Source: Rickettsiaceae bacterium
Lineage (GTDB): Bacteria; Pseudomonadota; Alphaproteobacteria; Rickettsiales; Rickettsiaceae
DNA length: 64,000 nucleotides
Assembly (NCBI GenBank): GCA_024236375.1
Contig: JACKKP010000001.1
Span: forward strand, 234,001 to 298,000
Direction of reading: 5' to 3'
Below the pieces are notes generated by a model. The model was not told the origin of the DNA, did no database searches, and worked only from the letters and a program-made list of their open reading frames with translations. Positions 46,501 through 54,700 of the stretch are shown here, in pieces. Made by a program: the position numbers and the translations under genes. Within the stretch, counting starts at the first letter, position 1. Every line of letters starts with the position of its first letter.

Positions 46501-46722
46501 CCACAAAAACAACCTCCTGCCACTAATATACCTAGTGCTGAACAGGCTAATAATACAAAGAATAATGTACAACAACAAAACCAGCAAAATGATAATACTG
46601 AGAAACAAAAAACAAAAAATGCTGCAGAGAGAAAGCAGGAAAAATCCGAAGAGAAAATGAGCTCACCACAAGAAAAAGGCCAACAAGGCAATAACAAACC
46701 AATTGAGAAAACAGATAAATAG
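43549..46722 (+). CDS. virB6: VirB6-family type IV secretion membrane protein, first paralog
   Basis: A 1057-residue inner membrane protein. I place the start at the ATG overlapping the virB4 stop; a TTG one codon earlier is possible. A hydrophobic segment with Ala-Ser end (about residues 27-47) may be a signal. A Cys-rich extracytoplasmic region with C-x-C patterns follows (about 80-300), then the TrbL/VirB6 core with several helices (about 360-580, including LAPLIVPTYLFNMTKGYFVTWAKLLVSFMLQP). The tail (about 750-1057) is Ala/Lys-rich, then Pro/Gln/Asn-rich, with short repeats such as TPSNAPTTPSNAP. It may form part of the channel, with the tail in the cytoplasm or outside; that side is inference. 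Confidence 0.92.
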   Translation: MYISNNLNKFKLHYGRRLLEERNPCQILISFILLLSLMIPINYSFASSSIEMEVGGPGGNIEGEIVDGISQGFSEGGVLDTIFDTLFSITCETQGVGNLLRTEFSHTCIAESLFTYTIANIVSPGLYANTFLRLTIRDEEMFPGNCTAAKRASFDDPRISFGMCSNTKLAVERVAALAGVGLEIVKTLFVDGDAWAGIISAWNLPKERYHNIYRDKPVGFTEYMFDIGLIPVFPIKVTKKNDRICVSTQSLTGWIPIGCKYINEPYPRSIYADFFDPNAELPNGVNTSSLTKCAEIGGCYRRAYDNSRSALVFSAPVIECVKEMIAKLMISRDVCSFDDVSNVLGSTSRATSSLFKFQQNMHKIVNALLAIYIILFGFKIVLSGNVPQKKELLEFLAKFIFVVYFSVGININPGSSDDLTRLDGMIQWAFPLLLGGMTGISQWIANANQSQLCNFNDLTYPVGLEHLALWDALDCRISHYLGLDRLLNLFSSIRDMDGSFNKADSLRFPIPAYFFLFIPAIITGIPFIVLAVLAYPILVISLLGFIVNATVVCMIGIVVLAVLAPLIVPTYLFNMTKGYFVTWAKLLVSFMLQPVVITAFLVAVLEVNDYGLYSTCKYIFKDTTLTEASSQEKAITAGLDVDGVLPTSERIFRMYDIDVDWKNYANEDEIRSCQESLGFFMNFPVEAIEGTANEMEVDENGYYNVRHSMYDILTHSPGLFFDMIEMVFDNFKKWLIQMITMTLLIYLMATFADQLAEFAADMTEGATISGMAIKPNSIGNAAKKAIKAAVKAAKQALDVGIMAATVAISGATGGAGAAPSAAIGTAVRTGISTASKVATKIAGKGVTKATETAAKTATKATTEVAKTATKNATNIATKQGQDAVKNIAQNQIKQTARNQVKQTGQNMVDKAKKTNTQGTTAPRNSGPKSSDNSGGETAKGPDSSSGGIYQPTAPSNAPTTPSNAPTTPRNGTNFSGNTSAVQTPPQKQPPATNIPSAEQANNTKNNVQQQNQQNDNTEKQKTKNAAERKQEKSEEKMSSPQEKGQQGNNKPIEKTDK

Positions 46723-46728
46723 AACCCA

Positions 46729-48825
46729 ATGAAAGTCAAATTAGCATTAATATTAATTAGTTTATATATAGCTCTGATTAGTGTCGGAGCTAATGCTAAT
46801 AGCTTCGGAGATAGTTGTGTGAGTTTACCTGGTATGGATGATAGCGAATATTTGAATAATGATACTGCATATGGTTTTATCAGGGAAAATATTGACATAA
46901 CTACTCATTCTGAGGGTAAATGTGATCAGCAAGGTGATATTTTTAAGTTTTGTATTAGAAATGCAAGTGGCGATCCAACACCTTGTACACAAGTTAGTTT
47001 AAGTTTGAATAATACCGCGCAATTAAGTAGCTTAACCAATAACCCTGATATTATTGGCAGTAGTTTTCTACAAAATGTTTCTTTAAGTGTTGCTAATATA
47101 GAAAATCGTATATGTCTTGTGATGCCTACCTCTCGAGGTCAAATGCCGTTATTATGCCGCAATGCTGAAAATATTGGTGGCGATGAATCTGAGGAAACTG
47201 GAAATGATCCATTACCAACCTGCCGTGTATTAGGTGATGGCTGTTATGATGGTGAAAGTAAAAGCCAGTCTATATTTAGTTTCTCTGGGCTAGTAATACA
47301 TTGCTTGCGTGATAGTTTAGATAAGATGTTTTATACAATAAATGAATGTCAGGATCCAGAGGGTGAGATCACTCTTACTATGCTGCGTCCTTTTCCGCAA
47401 TTCCAAATGATTATGACAACTGCAGTGAGAGCGGCATTAATTTTATACGTGATGTTTTATGGTCTTAAGTTAGCTATGAATTATGAAGTAGCAACTCCTA
47501 ATCAAATATTTCTATTCTTACTCAAATTTATTTTAGTTTTATATTTTGCTGTAGGAATATGGGGTGGCGAAGCTGTCGATGGTATGGAAGTGAAACGTAA
47601 TGGTATGACTGATTTTGCTTTACCATTCTTGGTTGATATGACCAGTCAATTTGCCAGTTTAGTCTTTTTAGCAGCTGGATCTAGTAATTTATGTGTATTT
47701 GATCATACAAAATATGAAACTGGTTATAGCTTTTATCAATTATGGGATGCAATTGATTGTCGTATCGGATTCTATTTAGGTTTAGATTTAATACATAATA
47801 TGGGTGCTGCTGATTTAGATACAAGTGGTAATTTATTTGAATCATCCAATACTTCTCAAATGCCTGCAATCCCAGGGATAGGAAATTTTATGATTTTTAC
47901 TGTGCTTTTTGGCTTTTTAATGGGTGGTGGTATTGTAGTGTTGATTATTCTAATCATATTTGTAATCATATTTGTTTCAGTAGTAATGTATTTTATTACC
48001 GCTTATTTAGTTTGTATGGTCACTTTATATGTGATGTCTTATTTAGCCCCTATCTTTGTTCCAATGATGTTATTTCATCGTACTAAAGAATATTTTGAAT
48101 CTTGGCTAAAAATTGTAGTGTCATGTGCATTACAGCCAGCTATCATTGGAGGATTTTTAGCTATGTTACTAACTGTTTTTGATACAGCTATGTATGGCAA
48201 TTGTGAGTTTAATCGGATTGATTATACCATATCAGGTAACAGTTTTAGTACTTTTCAACTCGCTTTGCCTGAAAATGAAATAGAAAAATGTGAAGAAAGT
48301 GTCGGATATAAATTACTCAAGCTATACTCTGGAGATGGATGGGAAAGACTAAGTTTAATTTTATTTGAAGTGCCAAGAATTAGCGATTATGTAGATATTT
48401 TAGCTAGTATGGTATATCTGTCATTATATATGGCTTTATTTTACTATTTTATAAAATCAGCCAATACATTCTCATCAAGACTTGTCGGTGGTCCAGATCT
48501 TTCTTCAGTTACAGTTAATCCAAACATGCTTGTGGATAAAGTCATTAGCTTAGCTAAAGCAGCTGCAGGTTATGCAATTGCAGCAGGACGATTTGCAGCA
48601 GGAAATGTAACAGGAGCTATAGGAGATGCAATTGAAGCGACTGCGGAGGCTGCAAAAGATACAAGTGATAATAGTGCAAATAGAAGTGATAATCCTGATG
48701 GGGGCAATTTAGTAGGAAGTAATGAGCATGGTGGGGATAAAGAAGAAGGTAAATCTGGTAATCAAAAAGATAGTAAATTAGCTAAAACCAAAGTATCAGA
48801 TGTAATAAAATCAGCTAAAGATTAA
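46729..48825 (+). CDS. virB6: VirB6-family type IV secretion membrane protein, second paralog
   Basis: A 698-residue paralog, the shortest of the five. A signal peptide is likely (MKVKLALILISLYIALISVGANANS). A Cys-containing extracytoplasmic domain of about 170 residues follows, then the VirB6 core (about 215-500), where MTTAVRAALILYVMFYGLKLA and APIFVPMMLFHRTKEYFESWLKIVVSCALQPA parallel the first paralog. A later helix pair lies near residues 560-580. The C-terminal tail of about 110 residues is small and charged. It starts seven bases after the first paralog's stop. Confidence 0.92.
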   Translation: MKVKLALILISLYIALISVGANANSFGDSCVSLPGMDDSEYLNNDTAYGFIRENIDITTHSEGKCDQQGDIFKFCIRNASGDPTPCTQVSLSLNNTAQLSSLTNNPDIIGSSFLQNVSLSVANIENRICLVMPTSRGQMPLLCRNAENIGGDESEETGNDPLPTCRVLGDGCYDGESKSQSIFSFSGLVIHCLRDSLDKMFYTINECQDPEGEITLTMLRPFPQFQMIMTTAVRAALILYVMFYGLKLAMNYEVATPNQIFLFLLKFILVLYFAVGIWGGEAVDGMEVKRNGMTDFALPFLVDMTSQFASLVFLAAGSSNLCVFDHTKYETGYSFYQLWDAIDCRIGFYLGLDLIHNMGAADLDTSGNLFESSNTSQMPAIPGIGNFMIFTVLFGFLMGGGIVVLIILIIFVIIFVSVVMYFITAYLVCMVTLYVMSYLAPIFVPMMLFHRTKEYFESWLKIVVSCALQPAIIGGFLAMLLTVFDTAMYGNCEFNRIDYTISGNSFSTFQLALPENEIEKCEESVGYKLLKLYSGDGWERLSLILFEVPRISDYVDILASMVYLSLYMALFYYFIKSANTFSSRLVGGPDLSSVTVNPNMLVDKVISLAKAAAGYAIAAGRFAAGNVTGAIGDAIEATAEAAKDTSDNSANRSDNPDGGNLVGSNEHGGDKEEGKSGNQKDSKLAKTKVSDVIKSAKD

Positions 48826-48827
48826 TT

Positions 48828-51725
48828 ATGAGCGGCAAGAAACTTATTATAATTGGATTACTAGCACTTGCAGGAATATTATTGTGTTTAGTCTTAGCAG
48901 TGGTAGCAATTATTGGAATAGTATTTATTTCAGATGGTTGTTTTTATAGATATAGTTATAATCCGGATGCAGTAAATGATTCGGGAGTGTTAGGTACTGA
49001 TAATCCCGAAGATATATTTAATGATATGATCACTAATTCTGGGGCAATATCTACCAAAACTACTATTACTAATACTGTTACTTTAAAAGCAAATGGTAAT
49101 TATAATTCTTCTAGTGCTGAATTAAATCATTCTATTACAGATTCGAGTTTATATGGCAAATGGCTTAATACTAATCTCAAAGTTAAGAGCGGCCAGGAAA
49201 TTACTATGCGATTTACAGGTGAGATCAGTTTATGTAGAGCATATTTACCATCAGATAATATACAAACTATCAGTAATACTGATATAGAGGGGAACAGAAT
49301 AATGTTACCTAGGGTTGGTGAGACTTCCGCAGAGCCAATATATTTAATGCTTAATGCACAAAATAATGAATGGCGTAACATTGCTGAATTATACAAAGGA
49401 GACCATGTAGTTATTACTCTTAAAAGAGATCAGATTACTTCTTCTAGTATTAGTAGTATGTATGATGTAATAGATAAAAAAATTGTAAGTGCTAATTGTA
49501 CTGAAAATCAAACTAGCTATAGCCCAATATGTGGAAGATATTCTAGTTGGAATCCTAATAATCAATATGTTGACCGGTGTGAATTCGTAGCAGAATGTAT
49601 AGAATGTAATATTCGTCAAGAATGTGATAGTGAAATAGTAGCTGGAATTTGTACAGGATCATATCAAACTGTATCAGATATGTGCTCATGTTTTACAAAT
49701 CATTATGCAGCGGCTCCAGCAGCTTATTTAAATAATGGAAAACACACTTATCCATGGTCTGATAATATCAATAATTTACAAATTAATTTGCACAGGGACT
49801 GTGCTACTGAACAAGAATATGTAGATGGTGATTATCAAAATCAGCAATATTTCTGGTATTCCGCTAATAATGCCGCAGGCTTATTATACCGTTTTGAATT
49901 AAATAGTAATTCTGCTGGTCAAACTGCATTAGGTACAAATTATCATTTTGCTAATAACCCTACAATAAGTTCCGGTAATGATAATGTTATTTTTGATGGT
50001 ATTTTATCTACGGAATTAGGAGCAACTAATACTTCAGGAATAGGAGCAGTATCGGATGCAGCATATAATAGTGATTTGGCGTATTTACAATATCGTTTAT
50101 ATACTCATTCGGAAGATGCTATTAATACTGGTGGATATGTGCTTGGTATTAAACATACTAAATGTAACAGACGTAACGGGGAAAGTTTTAGTGATAATGG
50201 TTTTGGTAACCGAGGTCAAATAGAATATTCTATATCTTCTTCAGAACCTAATGATTCTTCAGCACAATCTTTAAATGTAGATAATGGTTCAGCAATTATT
50301 AATGCTAATAATGAAGGAAATTTATGGTTAAGGATTAAAAATAAACCAGAAGATTATAAAGATAGTTTTGGACAATATAATGTTACATTAATTACGCAAA
50401 TTGAAACTGGTAATTTCCTTACAGATATTCTTACTCCATTTTTAAACGGCTTTAAAAATACAATTAGTGATGCATCTACTAGAATATTTCAAAATATGAC
50501 TTGCCTTAATAATAATCCCAACAACTCTAATTGTATGAACTTTTTTAATTATATTAAAGGTATTTTAAGTTTATACATTATGGGTTATGGATTTATGTTT
50601 TTAATGGGTATGGTCCAGATATCTCAAACTGACTTAGTAATTAGGGTAATAAAAGTCGGAGTTGTAGCAGGATTAATGAGTGGCGCTACTTTTGAATTTT
50701 TTAGAGATTACGTATTTAATACAGTGACAAGTTTTGCTGATGAAATAATTGCTAACATGTCAGGTTACAGTATATTTACAGAGGAAGAGCAAATTTCAAA
50801 TCCATTAGCTTTTATGGCAGAAGTGCTTTCTAATATTTTGCTAAATCCAACATTCAGTGCACAAATTATGGCTTTATTGTCTATGGGAATTAGCGGTATA
50901 GTCTATTTTATCATCATGATTATTGCAATAGGAATATTACTTATAGTATTGTTCCGTTCAATTACTATATATCTTATGGCATTTATGGCGTTAGCTGTTT
51001 TAATGGGTATCGCGCCTTTGTTTCTAACTTTCATATTATTCGAAAAAACTAAATATATGTTTGATAATTGGATCAAATATTGTTTCAAATATATGTTGGA
51101 GCCAGTTGTATTAATGGCTGGTATTATAGTACTGACTCAGTTAATTACAATATTTTTAGATAATATATTAAGTTATAGTGTATGCTGGAAATGTGTCCTG
51201 CCTTTCAAACTGCCATTTTCTCACCTGGAAGGGATAGCTCCAGCCTTATTAAATATTGATATATTCTGCATAGAATGGTTTGCACCATGGGGATATGATC
51301 CAAGAGAAAGTAATCTAGCAATCAATTTACAATATATTGTTATTTTATTAATCCTTGTTTATGCATTATGGGGTTACACAGATTTTTCTTCACAATTAGT
51401 ATCAAGAATTACTGAGAGCTTTGGTACTCCAACAGCAACTAGTATGGGTCAATCACTAAATAGTGCCATTGAGTCAAAAGCTCTAAAAACTACAGGTTTA
51501 GATGCTCAGTCACGTGCAAAAATGAAACAATCTATTAGTGCAAGTGCCAAATCTCATAGTAAAGCTATAAAACAGCGTGCTATTCAGGGTAAAATAAAAG
51601 ACAAAGTAGAGCACGAGATAACTCATAAATTTAACGCTAAGGAAACAAAAGCTCCTGCGGGAGACAAGGCAAAAACAAATCCAGAAAGTAATGCACCGAA
51701 GCCGAAAACGGAAAAGAGTAAATAA
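48828..51725 (+). CDS. virB6: VirB6-family type IV secretion membrane protein, third paralog
   Basis: A 965-residue paralog. A strongly hydrophobic N-terminal helix (LIIIGLLALAGILLCLVLAV) is probably an uncleaved anchor. A large extracytoplasmic domain (about residues 40-560) contains a Cys-rich patch with CEFVAECIECNIRQECDSEI. The VirB6 core lies at about 575-860 (ILSLYIMGYGFMFLMGMVQI, MGIAPLFLTFILFEKTKYMFDNWIKYCFKYMLEPV). The tail of about 90 residues is Lys/Ala-rich. The start is two bases after the preceding stop. The shared core segment 'APxFxxxILFExTxxxFxxWI' ties it to paralogs four and five. Confidence 0.92.
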   Translation: MSGKKLIIIGLLALAGILLCLVLAVVAIIGIVFISDGCFYRYSYNPDAVNDSGVLGTDNPEDIFNDMITNSGAISTKTTITNTVTLKANGNYNSSSAELNHSITDSSLYGKWLNTNLKVKSGQEITMRFTGEISLCRAYLPSDNIQTISNTDIEGNRIMLPRVGETSAEPIYLMLNAQNNEWRNIAELYKGDHVVITLKRDQITSSSISSMYDVIDKKIVSANCTENQTSYSPICGRYSSWNPNNQYVDRCEFVAECIECNIRQECDSEIVAGICTGSYQTVSDMCSCFTNHYAAAPAAYLNNGKHTYPWSDNINNLQINLHRDCATEQEYVDGDYQNQQYFWYSANNAAGLLYRFELNSNSAGQTALGTNYHFANNPTISSGNDNVIFDGILSTELGATNTSGIGAVSDAAYNSDLAYLQYRLYTHSEDAINTGGYVLGIKHTKCNRRNGESFSDNGFGNRGQIEYSISSSEPNDSSAQSLNVDNGSAIINANNEGNLWLRIKNKPEDYKDSFGQYNVTLITQIETGNFLTDILTPFLNGFKNTISDASTRIFQNMTCLNNNPNNSNCMNFFNYIKGILSLYIMGYGFMFLMGMVQISQTDLVIRVIKVGVVAGLMSGATFEFFRDYVFNTVTSFADEIIANMSGYSIFTEEEQISNPLAFMAEVLSNILLNPTFSAQIMALLSMGISGIVYFIIMIIAIGILLIVLFRSITIYLMAFMALAVLMGIAPLFLTFILFEKTKYMFDNWIKYCFKYMLEPVVLMAGIIVLTQLITIFLDNILSYSVCWKCVLPFKLPFSHLEGIAPALLNIDIFCIEWFAPWGYDPRESNLAINLQYIVILLILVYALWGYTDFSSQLVSRITESFGTPTATSMGQSLNSAIESKALKTTGLDAQSRAKMKQSISASAKSHSKAIKQRAIQGKIKDKVEHEITHKFNAKETKAPAGDKAKTNPESNAPKPKTEKSK

Positions 51726-51751
51726 AATAGAATAAATATGCAACGAAGAAG

Positions 51752-54700
51752 ATGTTATTGGTTGAATATATGAGACTACGAAATATACTAATATTAGTTT
51801 TATGTATTTCTATATGTAGTTTACCTGCTTATATATTATTAGCAGGTGGAGCTATTGCGTCAGAGGAAAACCCTTCTGAAACAAGTAATTCTTCTGATGA
51901 AATAGTAAATAATACCTTAGACACCACTCAAGACGCTTTGACAAAATATCCTTGGATGGATGCTACCTTTGATACGATTAGTAATTTTCTTTCATTTTGT
52001 ATAGAAGTACCTCAATTTCCTGGAATGAAACAGTCATCAGTGGTAGTTAATTTGCAACAAAATCCGCAATGGGTATCCACTGGTATTAAAGTTGAAAAAG
52101 ATAAGACGTTGCAAATGGAATGGCTTGGTAATGGTATGCAAGCTAAACCTAGAAAATATAAAGTAATGTACCGTATAGATCCTAGATTTTCTATACCACA
52201 AGTTTTTATACAAAAATATAATTATGAAACTGGTCATTATACCTCAGATTTTCATGAATATCAAAATGGATTGTTAGTTGAATATCAACAAACTCCAGAA
52301 ATGGATTTAGCTAATCGTATTAATGATTTTGACAATTATTTTCATTTTGTGAATAGACCAAGGATTATTCTGAATAATAAAGATGTAGTAAATATTACCT
52401 TAGATTATTCAAGAAATTTTTTCCAAAATGCACAAATGAATAATGAACTCGGTGCGTTAAATGAATTATCAATAATTTATACCGAATCTTCGTTACCTGA
52501 TAATAGAATAATTTATAGTAATGCTACAATTTTTTGTGAATACGGTATTACAGAAGCTAATGCTGCATATGGTACTTATTGTATCAATGGTGTTTATAGA
52601 GATCAAAGCGGTAGTTATAGTAGTTGGATGGGGAAAATTGCTAATAGTGCATTTGAAGCTAATAAAACCAATATGAATAGATGTGCTGATAATGCTAATG
52701 GACGCAATAATACACCTCTTTGTTATTATGATAAAGGCAGAGGAATGAGTATTACTGTCAATAATAATTCGATAAAAGATATGCAAGACTCTTTCAAGAC
52801 ATCTCCCTTTACTGGTGTTGATTTCTTTTATCATAGATCTGATTTTGGAGGGGCTTTAGATTTTGTCACTTTTTGGGATATAGATAATATGTATAATGGC
52901 TATAATCAATTTATGGTTGATTGGCCTAGTGATGGTGATTATTTTGCATTTTTATCGTCTGTTAATACTGCGTCATCTAATATATCTTTAAATTATCTGT
53001 ATTTTGGCAGATATTTAATGGACATTGAAATTGGAAATTCGGAATATACCGTATCTAATGAAGATCTTAACAATGTCCAAGTAGAGTATATTATTTCTCC
53101 AGATAGTACCCCATCTGATTCTGAGATCGGTACTACTATTGATATGCAATATCGTGGTAACGCATATGAAACTGGTTATATTTATGTCAGAGCCAAAAAA
53201 TTAGATGATAATTTATCTGGTACTATCCATATAAAATTTGCAAATTATACTGGCAGTTCTTTTATTTCAGATTTGATATATGAAGTAGTCTTAAAACCCC
53301 TACGTGATCAATTTAATGAATTCACTAAATTAATATATACAGGTTTTATTAATGATGACGCATTAATCAATGCGTTAAAATTAATGATCATCTTATATAT
53401 TTCTATATATGCATTAATGTTTTTGGGAGGTGCAATCGAGATTACTGTAACAGATCTTGTAATACGCATACTAAAAATTGGATTAGTATCTGTGTTATTT
53501 ACACCAGATAGTTGGGATTTTTTTAACACTTATGTATTTAATTTATTTACTAATGGGATAGATTATTTGATGTCATCCGTTTCGGGTGTCACTTCAAGTG
53601 TAGGAAACCCGTTTGGTTTTATAGATCCTATATTTGATAGATACACAGATCCTACGATATTTGCGTTATTATTTATTCAATTATTACAATTACAATTAGC
53701 TATAGTATTTTTTGCTATACTAGTTATTTACGCTATGTTCTTATATATTAAAGCTATTGTACAAGTAATAGTAGCATATTGTGTAGCTTTTGTTGGCTTA
53801 GCGGTTATGATATCACTAGCGCCAATATTTATATCTTTCATATTATTTGAACGTACTAGAAGTATATTTGATAGCTGGATATCATTAATGTTCAATTATT
53901 TAATAGAACCCACTATTTTATTAATATTTTTCTTATTTATTGATCAAATTATGGCCGAACAGCTACTGAAAACTGTGGCGAAATCATGCTGGGGCACTTT
54001 AATTCCATTGGCAATTTATTTAGATCTTAATAAAGTGGGTATACCTTTAGATTTTTCATTTAGTCTACCATTTTTACCAGGAATTCCGTTTTATATACCA
54101 GAGATTTTAGAGAGTGAAACTATAGAGGATATGTTTGGGAAGAATGGTACAATTGCTCAAATTGCAAGCTCTACTTTCTTATTATTTGCAATAAGCAAAC
54201 TTGCTGGGGGAATGACAAGTTTTGTTAGCACATTAGCACAACAATTAACGCATGTCTATGTTGAAGCAGCACCAGGGCAGAGTCGTTCACAAACTATGGC
54301 TGAAAGTATTTTGGGTGATTTAGGAAAAGCAAGCTCAGCCGCGAGAGCCCCTTTTGCAGCAGCAGCGAATTGGGGTAAGGGATTTGCAAATAATAAGTTA
54401 ATAGGACAAAAAATTTCTGCTAGCAGAGTTGAATCGTCTTTCGCTGAGCGCGAAGCTGCAATAGATCCTAAATTATTCAGTGGTATTAAAGAAGGTGATA
54501 GTCTTAAGAGTGGAATAAAAGCAGGTAATAATAACTTAGTTGGAAGCAAAACTACTGATGATCTTGGTGCTCTCAGAAAGCAGTCAGGCACTCCTCAGCA
54601 ACCAGCTCTAGATGTACCAAGTAAACAAAGATTACAGCGTAGTAATTCTATCTCAGATTTTCGTAAGTTACAAGGTGATAATAAATCACTAGATGCAAAG

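Noticed and set aside
46415..46660. 81-codon plus-strand frame inside the first VirB6 tail
   Set aside because: Alternative-frame reading of the Pro/Gln-rich repeats; no start signal.
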